Source of the DNA: Circinella minor
Lineage: Eukaryota; Mucoromycota; Mucoromycetes; Mucorales; Lichtheimiaceae
Direction: 5' to 3'
Assembly: GCA_016758965.1 (NCBI GenBank)
Contig: JAEPRB010000029.1
Location: 62,001-126,000 of the forward strand
Length of the DNA stretch: 64,000 nt
In this document: positions 25,105 to 38,533 of the stretch, piece after piece
How positions within the stretch are numbered: position 1 is the first letter of the stretch
Layout: each line of letters starts with the position of its first letter
Notes under the pieces: generated by a model
Databases searched by the model: none
The model's input: only the letters and a program-made list of their open reading frames with translations
Told to the model about the DNA's origin: nothing
Position numbers and translations under genes: made by a program

Positions 25105-28100
25105 TATTATAGCGATGTGATGTAATATAGAATTAAATATGTGTGTTATGTGATAATGGGTATATAAATATGTGACGAAGATAGAAGTATAGTTGATATT
25201 ATTATGTTGCTATACAAGTTATTGAGTATTTTGTAGAAATGTATTTCTTTTTGGGGGTAAAAAGGATAGTGATGATGCTGGTGATATGAAATCAAATGGT
25301 AAAATGAGTAGAAAATCGATAGAAAAAAAAGAAAGAAAGAAAGGAAGAAAAGGAAAAAAAAAGGAGAAAAAGGAGAGTGAAAGAGTAAAAACAGAGAAAT
25401 AGAGAGTGGGTTGTAGATGGGAAACAGAATATCAGAGAATTTTTGATTCTTGTGCGACAGAAAGAAGCTACAAAAGTTCCAGTAAATCGGGCTTTCTTTG
25501 TAAACGCGTCATTTTGAGTTCTAGAGCGTGACGATTTTCTAAATTTCCTTTTATATCAGAAGTTCTCTGCTGGTATTCTCTTATTCTCCCTTCTTGTAAT
25601 TACAGTTTACGCCCAAACTTAAAAAAAAGGTTCATCCTCAACAATATAGTATTGTTTGCGTTATATGATAATACAAATGAATTATAATAGTAAAATTTTC
25701 TTATTATTTTCCGTTCGTATAGAAGATAATCTACAAACTTGATTGATAAATGTTATTGTATTTTACACTCTACTACTAACAGCTACTCGATTCTTCGTAA
25801 TATAACATAATCTTGGAAGGCCAAAAAAAAAGTCCCATTAATAAAATATGTGTCGGGTATCGGGTACAAGCGTTTTTTATTCCGTTCACCAGAATATTCT
25901 ACTGGGACATATTCTATAAATAATAGAACTTATAATGTAACCGATTTTCTTATTTCGTTATCTTGGTCTTTTAATTGCTATTTCCAAAACTTAAAATTTC
26001 TCGGGCTTATGCAAAAATTTTGGTTAATCAATAAACAAAAGAATTTTTAGGAAAAATAATCTACCGGATTATAAAGAGCAAACATGACTTTTGTGGAATA
26101 TGATTTGTGTCACAGTATACAGAGTTCTTTCTATTATTATCATTATTATTAATGAAATTAGATTCTTTATTTTTATTGTTGTCGCATAACTCAAGGGCAT
26201 ATAGACTAATATCTTTTTTTATCCGCGTGTGTGGAATCCTGTTCTTGTGTGGTGTACGTTAGTTTGCCGCCTTTTTCTTTATATGAGAATAACAATAACA
26301 ACGATGGAAAAATGAGGAAGAGGAGAAGGTTGTTGATCAGAGAGAGTTTGACGCTAGTATATATTAGTATTATAGAAAAGAACAAAGAAGAATAGTAAGG
26401 TTTTCATTTTACGTATTAATTTTCTTCGGGTAGTAGCAATGTTCTTTTTTTTAACTTTTATATTCCTTTAATGTTCTTTTTGACAAAAAAGAATGACATG
26501 ATATATATATCTTTACATACGCATGATAATTATTATTTATAAATAATCCATTTTTCGGTTATTTAAGAATATGACGTAAAACATCTCTATATTCTAAATG
26601 CTTAAGGAATATATTTTATAGATTACTGTTTTTATTCTAAAATTCAAGAAAAAGAATCTGTACCCCTTGTTTATCATCATTTAGGTCACAAGTTACACCC
26701 CTCTTTTCATCCATACATGGTAATAGAGTTACACATATATTATATTACTCACAGATCAGAATAATATATTTAGGATATATATATCTATATACATATGATT
26801 GTATATATTTACTATAATACGTATTAATTATTTATTCTTGTTCTTGAGACCTAATATAGCGATAACATTTCATCTTAACTTCAATTAGAAAGCGAATTAT
26901 AATGTAATCAAGGTAAATAAAAGCTACAAGTCATTTGTTTTGATGTACAAACACGTTCTATTATCTCGTCTTACCGAGTTCCTTTAGATAAAAGTAAATG
27001 ACTGTACAGTCGTTTGTTGGGCTCCGCAAACAGTTATTTTTTGTTTTTACTTCCTTTTTTTAACATGTGTTCTAATATTATATATACAGACAGTAAGCGT
27101 TAGAGATCTTTTTCTTCTTGTATCATATCATATATATAACTTTATATTACTATACATATTTGTTTCATCAAGTAAAGTGATTCAGTACATGAGAGGTATT
27201 TTGCCATATATAATCGAATTATTTAACTATTGTACTGAATATTATTGAGAAACAAAAATGTAAATTATCTTCACAGCGATTGAATGAAATAAAAAAACAG
27301 AAGATCATTGTTTGTACACAATTCAATATGGAACCGTTTATTTATTTATTCTCGTCACTAATTTAATTACTCTTTATTCTCCTTTTTAACAAACTTCAGT
27401 AATATTCATTTCTTGTGAATTAATCCTTGTCCCCTCATATTAACACTCAAAAACAAAATCTCTCAATCGTTTTGTTTTCACCCACGACAATACTAACTGC
27501 GACTAACTAGTAACAATTATTATAGGAATATTATTTTATCCACATACAATCAGCTTTGTGATAGTATAATAAATTAATTGGAAATATAAGATAGAGGAAT
27601 GGTGAAAAGAAGTTGGGCAATGCATTTTATTTTGATTGAGCCTTATAGTAGATCTATTCGAACTAGTTATTATCACTGGTTGGAGGAGGTTGGATATATA
27701 GATAATAAGGATAAATTGTGTAGGGATGTATATTTTTGAATTATGCATGGGATGTTATTTCTTGAATTTATCTTGGATACTTAACTCGATAAGTGAATTC
27801 TTAGAAAGATTATTTTTTGCTTATACTTGATGATAGAGTATCTCAACGATTCAATTAATTATAATATGTATAACTAAAAATCTAACTATTAATATATACT
27901 GATAATGACATGCTGAACCCACTAGTAAATACAACGGGTTTTGGGATTCATTAACTAATTAGTGAGTTATAGTAAATTAACAACTTACTTTCTTCACATC
28001 ACATCACTCTTTATTTTCTACTATTCATTCATTCCATTGCATAAAAAAAAGTTGACATTTAAATCCATAATCTAACGTTGATATAACACGTATATTTGCT

Positions 28101-28415
28101 CTCCAACCATCCCCCTCCTCTTCTTTCGCTCTCTTTCACACACATATACACACATACACTCTCTATCTCCATCATCCATAATTCCTTCTAACGTGTTTTT
28201 TTTTAAAAAAATCTATACAAAAAGAAGATATATTTATTCTCTTTTTTTCATAATCCATGCTTATAATAAATGAGCCGGTTTCTTTTTCGTTATATATATA
28301 TATATAAAGTATGAAATGTATGGTTGGAAATTATATGGTGAACAGCGGGGGAAGAAAAAACGTTTCGATTATATACGTATGTAATTATTTCGAACCCATA
28401 AAACAAAAGACTTGC
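25105..28415. other. 3.3-kb AT-rich spacer, no gene seen
   Basis: Between the HSF-like promoter and the QCR9 stop. The first 300 bp are GA-rich (about 25318-25405). The rest is stop-dense AT sequence with (TA)n and A/T runs. I saw no tRNA fold, no repeat shared with other parts of the window and no recognisable protein fragment. Confidence 0.5.
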
Positions 28416-28731
28416 TTATTGTTCAAACTTGTGCTTGATATCCTTCCATTGTTTCTAATCGAAATCAAATAATCGTAATTAAGTTATACATGATTTTTAT
28501 TTATTTATTTTTTCTATCCAACTCTCTTTATGTATACACATATATATGTATAAACAAAAATAAACTTACGCCCTTGTTAGCATCATCCCAAATCTTGTCG
28601 GTGAGGGTGTCGAAACCCATGTTGAAACCGATGGCCGAAACGAAAATAGTGGTAACGAAAACCGAGTTCTTACGGAAGAATGTGTTGTAAATGGTACGGG
28701 AAAGACCAGACGAAGCGGCAGCGGCAGGCAT
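28416..28731 (-). CDS. QCR9: Ubiquinol-cytochrome c reductase subunit 9 (complex III), 66 aa
   Basis: Two exons: 28731-28570 and 28454-28416. The product matches the QCR9/UQCR10 family: a short N-terminus, IYNTFFRKNSVFVTTIFVSA leading into a single membrane helix (about residues 22-42), the invariant GFDTLTDKIWDDANKG, and a short charged end KQWKDIKHKFEQ. It is a single-pass inner-membrane subunit that supports the iron-sulfur protein and cytochrome c1 in the bc1 complex. Length equals the family norm. The 115-nt intron splits the conserved NKG-KQWKDIK segment, so the intron-retaining frame gives a wrong, Phe/Ile-rich end. Confidence 0.93.
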
Positions 28732-30602
28732 TTTTTTTATAAATTAGAGTAGGGGGAATTGAAAAGGGTGAAAAGGACTTTGGAGGTTTTTTGTTGTCGG
28801 TCAACAAAAAAAAACAACAGCACCAGGCATTCACCACAAAAGTTGATGTCACAAATCTAGTTAAAAAAGTCCGAATACTTTATTTGGAAGAACAGTTTTT
28901 AACTTTTTATACTATGCAAGCAATTGCAATGGGGTTTAAACGTTTTCAATAATAAACATGATTATTATTAACCCCTTCTCTTCCCTTAGTTTTTTGCTAG
29001 TAGATGAAAAATATACTACATGCTTGTATTTAATATTCATGCGGTTTTAACGTTGTAGCCATTCAGGATAGTTATTAATAACATCCTATTGCTATTGATA
29101 CGAGATAAAAAAAATCAGAATAAAGACATTTTGTCTTTCGTCATATTAATTTCTATTTCTTCCCATAACTTTTTCATCCATTAAAATGACTTTTAGTGTT
29201 ATTATAATGTTGTCCATTAATCCAAGAATTAAAAAGAAAATAAAATCCAGGATTAATACAAACTTATCTGTAGAAGACCTGAAGAAAATGAATGGTAACT
29301 AAATCTATTATTTTCGCAAACGATATTGTATAAAATTATTTATATCAATATGATGTCAGAAAAATAAAGAACGTAACATTGCTAATTTTTTATGTATATG
29401 ATAAAGAAAAAACAGAATGCAAATGTTGAAGAAGGAGGATAAAAACCCACAATTATGGAAGAGGACGACAAGGAGTCCAAACTCTCGTTTCCATCATATC
29501 ACCTAACTCCGTATTATTCATCATAGTAGTATAGAGAGAGAAAGATGTATGACACATACTTCCTCAAACGGCAATGGCGCAACATGCCCAATAAGGGGCT
29601 GAATTCATTACGAGGAGTAAAAAGAAAAGAAGTGTTTCCTTAAACGTCAGTTTTTAAGGTAATATTCTTATATGAGTGTTCCATGATTATTTTCCTACAT
29701 CAACTAATAAATAATAAACATAAAACATATTTATCATGAGGGAGCCAAATGGTACTATTCCTTTTTTTTGTCTCAAAAAAAAAGTAACTTTGACGCCATA
29801 CGTAATAACGACAGTGAGGAGCATAATATTATTATTATTGACGTTTCATGAAAAGCATGAAAAGCATAAAGTATTATAAATATATAGCAATAAATAGAAA
29901 TATCACACATACATACATACAGCACACCCATGATAATGATATAATAAAATAATACATGTTTTATATATATTAAGATGACACATGAAACACACTTTTTATT
30001 CTATTACTACTGGTATTTGCTGCAATTAACGAATTTATTATCTATTGCTTTCTTTCTCCTTTGGTGAGCCAACTTCATTTTCTTTTCTTTCTTCGATCTA
30101 TGTATGACAAAAGAAAATTATAGGTAATAAAAGCAATAATAACAACATTAATATTATTATGCATCTACAAAAAATCTAGGGGACATTTATATTCGATTTT
30201 TTTCTATTATTGTTACCCATAATTGTTTGTTAATTTTCTTTCCCTTTTTTTTTATCTTTCTTTCTCTCTTTTATATTATTTTACAGTTATATCGTTTTTA
30301 TTGTTAAAGCAAAAACAACTTCGCTCGTTTTTATACCATTTTGTCTTTTTCTCTTTAACATAGCAGCAGAATAGAAGTAGATGTTGCCTCGGCTACCGAA
30401 ACTATAACAACACAATATATATATCTATAATAAGCCTTCCCGGAAAGAACACTCAAAATATGAATATTGTTCGTTCAAAACTGCTTCAAATTTATCTTCC
30501 ACAAGTCTTTCGCTTTCAAAGGTATAATAAATGTTTCTGGTTCAGCGCAATGAAAAATTATTTTCATTATTGAACAATAGTATTAACAATAATAACAATA
30601 GT
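28732..30602. other. 1.9-kb spacer between QCR9 and the G-alpha gene
   Basis: AT-rich with no convincing ORF. An in-frame upstream ATG exists at 30531, but the G-alpha protein is expected to begin at 30603 (see that entry). The right part (about 30225-30360) is T/CT-rich, as in a fungal promoter. Confidence 0.5.
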
Positions 30603-32705
30603 ATGGGATTATGTCATACAGAAGAAGATATAAGTAATATTCAGCGCAACACCGAAATCGACAGACAATTAGAACGCGATCGTAGTCGACGTGAAAAAGA
30701 ATATAAAATTCTACTTCTCGGTATATACTAAGAATAATATTAAATCTTTGCATTTTTCTTTTCCTTGTTGTATCATTTATACTTTTAATTCTAACATATG
30801 GCTATTATTTATTCCTAGGGAGTGGTGAATCGGGAAAATCAACTATTCTCAAACAGATGAAAATCATTAACCAAAACGGATATACAAAGCAAGAATTATT
30901 TACTTGGCGAGTCATTGTATATCGAAATATCGTTGAATCTGCCCAAGCTCTTACTCAAGCCATTACAGATTTTAGACTTGATTTTGAGTTGTACGAGAAT
31001 AAAGTAAGAATTCATATTTAAAATAAGTATCACTGCTTAAATCTGGATAACAACCTAATGGTAACTCTAAATTTTATTATTCTCGTTATTTTCTCAATTT
31101 TTATCTTTTAAGAGGCACGCACAGAGGATACTTGAATACCAAGTGCCTGGTGATCCAAAATTTGAACTTGATACCGAGCTTCTCGATGCCATCGAATCAA
31201 TATGGAAAGATTCAACAGTAGCCTTATGTGTCGAGGAAAGAAGACACGAGTTTTATTTAATGGATTCAGCACCCTAGTATGTTGTTTATAAAAAAATCTA
31301 TGTAAAAAAATATATTATGGGGTAAAAGGGGTGGGGTAGAGAGGAAAGCGAGGATGAAGAAAACAAGGATAAAAAAGGAATGGTGTTTATGTGGCCCCTA
31401 CTATACTCAGACGTCACATTTTTTTTTCTTTTTTATGCAGATCATTTATTTTGAAAAAGACAATTCGATGATATGGCTAACGTTTATTATTTAATAAAAA
31501 AAATAGTTTTTTTACAGAAATAAGACGTATAGGCGATCCTAGTTATATTCCAACAGAACAGGATGTGTTGCGCGCAAGATTGAAATCAACAGGTATTATG
31601 GAAATTCGGTTTCAATTGGGAGGTCTTTCTATTCAGTAAGTCCAAAATTGAAGAAGGGAGAACAAAAATGAAAGATTTATGTATATCGATATTTTAGGAA
31701 GGGGAAGGTTACTGTGTGTGTGTGTGTGTAATAAGTAAAAATAAAAAAAAAGTTTCTATATTGTATACGTGAGATGACTCGCATACATTATAATACATAT
31801 ACACAGGAACATATACCAAAACAGAAAATTGGGCGTATTCTTTATGCTTATGAAACCAAAAAAAAAAAAAAAAAACAATTACATTTTTTAGCATGTTCGA
31901 TGTTGGAGGACAACGATCGGAAAGAAGAAAATGGATTCATTGTTTCGATTCTGTTGCATCGATTATTTTTTGTGTTGCTCTAAGTGAATATGATCAAGTA
32001 CTTTTAGAAGAGTCTAGACAGGTAAATTACATTTCTTTATGCGAGGCTATTTTTTATACTGCTGTATAACAATAACAATATATGGCTAATATTCCCCCTA
32101 GAATCGAATGCTTGAAAGTTTATCATTATTTGAATCAATAATTAATAGTCGATGGTTCATTCATACCTCAATTATGTTATTTTTAAATAAGGTTGACTTA
32201 TTTAAAAGTAAAATAATGCGAGTACCATTGGAGAAGTATTTTCCAGATTATGGAGGTAATAGTCTTACTTCATTACCTTTTACATAAAACCATTCATACT
32301 GTATGATTTCTCATAGAGCGATCTTATTTTTTACTAGGAGGTAAAGATGCAAACAAGGCGGCAAAGTATATCTTGTGGCGATTTTTACAAACAAACAGAG
32401 CAAAACTCAATATATATCCACAGTAAGGATTTGTAGAAATATATATAAGCAGTTGAATACGTATAATATAATGATTTATTTATATACATCCTTTCACTAT
32501 ATATAAAATAGTTTAACACAAGCAACGAATACATCAAATGTAAATAATAATAAAAAATACAGTGATAATATAGCGCTCACTGATGAAGAAACCAAATACA
32601 AAACTAACTATAATTATTTATGTTGATACGTAGATCCGATTTGTATTCGCTGCTGTAAAGGAAACATTGTTACAGAATGCCTTGCGAGACTCTGGCATGT
32701 TGTGA
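30603..32705 (+). CDS. Heterotrimeric G-protein alpha subunit, 354 aa
   Basis: Nine exons: 30603-30720, 30819-31003, 31113-31276, 31507-31635, 31892-32021, 32102-32255, 32338-32422, 32512-32539 and 32634-32705. The start at 30603 gives MGLC, the myristoylation and palmitoylation signal, whereas the upstream in-frame ATG at 30531 would bury it. Motifs present: P-loop GSGESGKST (40-48), switch I RLKSTGI with Arg180, switch [14 protein letters not shown] with catalytic Gln206, FLNKVD (269-274), and TQAT near the C-terminus. It would couple membrane receptors (nutrient or pheromone) to effectors. Switch I has Ser183 where Galpha-i1 has Thr181, a conservative change at the magnesium-binding position. 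The C-terminus SGML has no Cys at -4, so it is not of the pertussis-sensitive type. Exon 4 starts at 31507; the AG 11 nt downstream would break the frame. Confidence 0.95.
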
Positions 32706-33274
32706 ATAAATTATTATTATTATTATTTCTCTTTATACATCTCCACTATCCATAGCAATATAATTATTAGTATTAATTACGCAAACCTCATTTCCTCCCT
32801 AATTCTACTCCTAGTTTATTATCCCTTAACGTCACTTATCCCTTTTTCATAGTATACACACATACACTCACTCACTCAGACAGGCTTTTTTTTTGTACAG
32901 ATTAACACTCATCATCTATTCTCTTTCTTCTTCGGTCCCAAATGGTTACCCTTCTCTTTCAAAAAAGGAAATTATTCAACAATTTACATTTTGGTTGTAA
33001 TATTTATTTTAATCTCTATATATTCTCCTCCAATTTTTTTTCTCTTTTCTTTTGATACATCTATCTTACTTGATTAGGATTTTCTTCATATAATATACAA
33101 TTCAAAACCTCTTCGTCAGTTTTTCTCAGTTATACGAGGTATGTACAAGGAGAGATCTATATACGCATTCTATTCTGCAATGTTCGATTACTAGAAAGAA
33201 AAGAAGGAAAAACTTGCTGCTGAGCTTAATATATTATTATTCATATGATCACCACGACTAAAATGTGTAATAGA

Positions 33275-33945
33275 AATGAGTGGATTTTCATGAATTTGCA
33301 TGATCACTAACGACATGCATCTCTATGAAAAGTGTTATTTCATGCAGATTCATAGATCAATGAGGATTATAGATATTCATATATATTCATAAATTAATAA
33401 GCAATAGATTCATTCAGGTTCATGAATTTTCAGCACCTAGTTTTTAAATGATATACGTATATTTTACTTTATGAACATACGTATATACATTATACTGTGG
33501 TTATAACATAGTTGAAACCACTTCTAATATATTATGATAGGCACTTTAAATTGTAAAGTTTTCTTTTTGTGAGTCATTAACTATATGAGATAATGAGAAA
33601 AGTAGTAAAAGAAGTGCGTGGGAATACTACTTCTCGTCAAACGATCATGATTTCACAAAGTACAAGTATGTGATTTCATAGATTATCACTCATATTTACA
33701 AAGCATGCATTTTCATTTATATTCATAGATATTTTTTATAGATATTTGTTCAGTTTTATGCAGATTCATATATCATTCAGAGTCATACATTGTCGTCCGG
33801 ATTCGTTGATTTTTGTAATAGAGATTCATGGATTTATTTCCATGAAAATGAATGATTGTCTTTTTTCATGCATATTCATAGAGAAGCATGGTATTTCATA
33901 ACCTATACATTCATATTCATGGAGAATTAGGTAATTCCATGCAAT
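33275..33945. repeat. Degenerate short repeats rich in ATTCAT / ATGAAT
   Basis: Over about 670 bp the words TTCATAGA, ATTCATG, TTTCATGCA and their complements recur at irregular intervals of 10-25 bp, with a gap at about 33430-33640. Since ATTCAT and ATGAAT are reverse complements, neighbouring units can pair. No unit of fixed length is visible, so this is a decayed or diverged satellite-like patch rather than a clean tandem array. Confidence 0.5.
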
Positions 33946-35196
33946 TTTTAGCCGTAGTGGATTATTGATAACCTTGAATATAAAATATATTTAATTGAAC
34001 GGCTGTTAATGTAAATTATTCTACTCCTTTTATTATTGCCTTGGAGGATTCTATATTAGTATGAGGAAAAGAACGAGACATACGATAATAATAATACAAT
34101 AATAAGCTTCATACATCCATATCCCTTTTTTTATAGTGTCCATTGAATGGCGACCTATTCAAAATCTACTTTTTAATTTTTATTTACCATTACAACGACT
34201 TTTGTTGTTATTAATATTATGAATCATGTATCATGCGTTTTATCACAACTGCTACACTATTTGATTCATACGCTAGTGTGTATACGTAGTACATTACGTT
34301 AGGGTTTTCTATTTCTAAAAGCAAAGCTTTATAGCATGTTCTGAGGTAGATGGTTATAAGTCCAACAACCTTTAAGTGGTATTTAATTCTATGCTGACAA
34401 TAGCAACAGGTCAACAAGTTATAACAAATGCTGCCATGGAATCATTTATATAGTATTTAGCATACTGAGATAATAAAGCTACATGCGAAGCTATAAAAAA
34501 AATGTTGACGCATTGATTTTATGTCTATATTGATTGGTCTAGTGAAACCCACTGTTGTTCACGCTCAGTATTTTACATTCAGTTTGTATATAATAATATA
34601 GGCCCTTCTTCTATCAAACATAAGCTATTACAGTACACTTGATAAGAAAAAACAACCACAGTGGATATGGCAGAACAGCATACAACTTATGAACCCTTCC
34701 AGTCGATTGTATATTATTTGTTTATATCACTACAGTAGGAAGAAGCTGCCTAGCAATAACACATGCGGTGTAAGATGAAAATGATGCCAATACGTAGAGT
34801 ATGTGGTGTTATCTACCAGGTAGGTCTATTGAAGCAACCCACAAACTTATTATCACATCCTGCGTATTCTCCAAATAATATAATTGCTATATTCTAATAA
34901 AAGCAAACCAAAAAACTACTCACGCAATTCTGGTTTAAAAAACATCATTAATTAACTCAACTTTTATTTTTACTCTTATAATTTAATATCCACCTAGCTT
35001 AATACGTAGTAAACTGAGGAGCTATTTTTTCGATCTATGTACATTGTATATCAGATATAATAATAATAATCATACCGCCAGTTTGAAAAACACCGATTTT
35101 TTATTGCTATACAAATTATACCTATAAAATAAATATGGTGTATCTACGTATATATGCCAATCAAACTAGCTTTCTATTGATAGCTTCTCATTGTAT

Positions 35197-35704
35197 AAAT
35201 ACATGCTCTTGTTTCGCTTTCAGGTCATTATACATATTCTCAACGAGTTGACTCCATTGCTCAATATTTTTAGAACCAGTAAAAGAATTCCTTCCGATAT
35301 CAACCCCTCCTATACAGCAGTACCGATTATGAGACTGTAACAATGATCATGAAATTTTTTTTGAAAAAAGCTTCGACAAGTACTTTTGCTTTCAGTACCT
35401 ACGTCTGTATATATTTTGTTTGATAAACTATATTAGTCAACTCTACAATGGTAGCACCTTGCTCACTTATGGATTGAAATCTATTACATGTATGGTTGCA
35501 CTCTACGTAAACTACTGTTGTTATAGTAGCATTAGAGAAGCATCCATTACACCAAGTACGCCTACTTTGACATTTGAAGTATAACAAGTAATGGAGAATA
35601 ATTTCTGGAACAACGATTTCCCATTTTGACATAGACATATTATACAAATTAACACCTGACTTTCTAATGAGGTCAGCGGTTGAAATGAACGGTATCGACA
35701 TCAA
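35197..35704 (-). pseudogene. Decayed coding-like sequence, family not recognised
   Basis: An open frame at 35704-35399 contains a Cys-rich stretch (FKCQSRRTWCNGCFSNATI, then VECNHTCNRF) that looks like a metal-binding module. A second frame ending near 35197 reads YCCIGGVDIGRNSFTGSKNI and ends KQEHVFIQ. The two are in different frames with stops between them, and no splice sites join them cleanly. The residue composition is more protein-like than the surrounding AT sequence, so this may be a mobile-element or gene relic. No function is claimed. Confidence 0.3.
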
Positions 35705-36176
35705 ATATCAACTGCCGAACGTATTAATAATGATAATAATCATGCTAATCCAATTGAACCCCAAAACTTAAATTTCTTGGTATTCTTGGCTATAAAACAA
35801 AATTTGGTGTTGTATTTATACCTTCTGTTACTACTGATCGAGACAATTAATTACAAGACAAATAATAATACCCAATGTCAACTCAATTCTTTTAATATAG
35901 CACCCAACTTCTAATCATTCTAAAATATCTAATGCCCTTTCACCTAAACCATTAACCTTCGATTTCACATATAACTTTTTTTGAGGGTGATTAAATTATT
36001 TCCCAAAACCCAAATTACATTCAAGAGTGTTGATGTTTGTGCAACCATTTCATTTGGCCATGTGAAAAAGTTAAATATTATTTGAAACAACTCCCCCTTT
36101 TTTTTGTTGTCATACTCTCAGTTCATTTTCTCTCCCCCATTCCTTTCTCTCATTGTAATTAACGTGTCATGACAAC

Positions 36177-38533
36177 ATGACTTATTCAGGCACATCAGTT
36201 TATTTTGCCGTTGCTAGTTTCATTTCTTGCATACCAGCTATAGCTGGTCTTATAGCACGATGGTATACATACAAATGGACTAGCATTCTTCTTTATTTTT
36301 GTTCTATTGTATTTCTTTTTCTAGCTGTCGTCTTTTATGTCAGTTACAAACTTATTCAACAAGGGTCACCATTCCTCTTAAATGGCCTTGATAAATTGAA
36401 TCGTATTTTGTCACCCCTCGTCTCCAAGTTGGCCAACTCAAAAATTGTGGGGCCTATTATTGCTGTCATAGTCCGAGCAAATTTTTTTGCTTGGTTTATG
36501 ATTTTATTGCTAAGTGACAAAGTTATTCGAACAATGATTACTCGTATGATAGGTCATCATGCTACTCAACGTAGTTACTGTAAGTTATTAAACAAATTTT
36601 AGATTTAAAAAAATAAAAAGAGTATTATGAAGATGGAAACCCCTTTTTATTTTTGGATTTTTAATACTGATTTGGGATAAAATTTATTAGCCATTGTCAA
36701 TGCAGTTGATCCAAAATTCCCATTATTCGATAAATTATTGGATGAAACTGCTGAAAGGGAAGAAAAGGAAGCCAAGACATCATATCAAAAACGTCAATCT
36801 CGCCCTGAGTATTCTCAGTCAATAGCATATACACTTGCTGTAGCAAGTAAGTTGGCATATGAAGAAGTAGGTTTGATTAAGCATGAACTTGAAAAGGATG
36901 GATTTGATGTAAAAAGGACTTTTTTACCATTAGCATTTAAGGTACTCTTTTTTTAAGTTATATATAAATAGTATGCTTTTTTATGGAAAAAGGGTGCATA
37001 TTGGAGTAATATTAAATTGTTTATTCTCTCTTTTTAGAATGTATGTGCATATATTATTGAAAAGGACGACAACATTTTCTTAGTTTTCCGAGGGTAATTA
37101 TTATAGTAGAAATGAGACACGGATTTATGAAATTTTCAGATGAGATTTTTATTATATATGTATATACTCACTCAACAAACACATATAGAACTAATCCAAT
37201 GAATATTCAAAACTTTGTTACGGATTTCAATATTGAAATGACCGACATTCGTTCATCTTCTGGTGTCTCAATGGGAAAAGTCCATAAAGGTTTTTGGGAT
37301 GCTATGGGTAATCCTAATCGAACAGCCCCTCATGGTGGACAACCGCCACAACGAAATGCTACTTTGCAAATCGAATTGAACGCTGCGTCTTTGCAACGAA
37401 CAGTGATATCGACAGTGCAAGCCGCCATCGATATTGGTAAATTCACAGTAAACGAATTAATTAGTCATGTATCGGACCCAATAGACAATAGTTGGATTGG
37501 ATATGACCGGGACGTTAGACATCATAGTTTATACGCACAAGCGGAGGAGTGGATTATGGCATTGATTGACAACCAAAATCATGTTCATCCAACAGATGAT
37601 GAAGCTGTCGAATTGAATGATTATCCATCGACACGTAATCAACCGCCACGAAGAAAACGATTTTTTATTGCGGGGCATTCGCTTGGAGGAGCTTTAGCTA
37701 CAGGTGATAAATATATAAAATAGAAAAAAATTGTACTGGATAAATATAGTAGTTGCTTACTTAAATTAACACAATGATGGGGGTTTCATGTATTAGTTTT
37801 CCTGGCAAAGATGTTGCAGTCTGAAAGTCCTCTTTTGAATCATTTCTCTGGACTTTATACCTATGGGCAACCAAAAGTTGGCGATGTCGAATTTACTCGA
37901 GCCTTTTACCCAGAATTTACTACCAAAATTTTTCATCATGCTTACAACAATGGTTAGTATTACACAACCCATTTTTTTCTCATAATAATTATAGACGTAT
38001 ATTAATATTCTTTATATTTTTTATAAAAAAATTAGATCTCGTGGCTCGTGTTCCTCCTTTTTTTGGCTATCAGTAAGTATCATGAATAGAAAAAAATACG
38101 AAAAAAAGACAAGGTGCTTAAAAAAAACTTCTAACTAACTAAACATAATAGCACATCACCAGGAACTTTGGTATTTATTGACTCTGCCTATTCCGTAACT
38201 CTCTATCCACCAAATCCACGTACAAATGAGCCTGTCCCCGTTCGTCCAATATCTTATCTTCATTTATCTGGTTTATTAAATACCAATGTAATCCGACGAC
38301 TTTCTCAAGAATCATGGTTACGTGTTACTTTTCGTCTATTATTCCCGTTCTTTCTCAACGATCATTTCCCATCAGAATATGTGAATGGATTACGTCAAGG
38401 CACTTTAAATTGGATGATTGTTGGTGAAGAAGGCATGCAAGGTGGCAGTTCAAAGGGTGATGAAGAAAGTGCTGTGGGTATGTCAGCCACATCTGTATCT
38501 TCTATGACAAAAGTAACAAGACGGCATTTTTAG
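36177..38533 (+). CDS. Membrane-anchored class 3 lipase, 599 aa
   Basis: Seven exons: 36177-36579, 36691-36941, 37038-37093, 37189-37703, 37797-37952, 38036-38072 and 38152-38533, all in phase. The N-terminal 125 residues hold about three membrane segments (8-28, 36-60 and 95-115). An alpha/beta-hydrolase domain of the fungal lipase_3 type follows: FLVFRGT, then FIAGHSLGGALAT with nucleophile Ser401, YGQPKVGDVEFT, the NNDLVARVPP block with Asp461, and His544 in FLNDHFPSEYVNGL. All three catalytic residues are in place. A loop of about 40 residues (HVHPTDDEAVELNDYPSTRN) sits before the Ser motif. It should hydrolyse acylglycerols or phospholipids at an internal membrane, since there is no cleavable signal peptide. 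The tail is Ser-rich. Confidence 0.92.

Larger units (their letters stand above)
32706..36176. other. 3.5-kb accessory-like spacer
   Basis: Contains a patch of degenerate ATTCAT-type repeats (about 33275-33945) and decayed coding-like sequence on the minus strand (35197-35704), both listed separately. The remainder is AT-rich without gene evidence. The last 100 bp, CT-rich, are the promoter of the lipase gene. Confidence 0.5.

Noticed and set aside
30531..30602. Upstream in-frame ATG for the G-alpha protein
   Set aside because: It adds 24 Asn/Leu-rich residues and would hide the MGLC lipidation site that G-alpha proteins need at the N-terminus.
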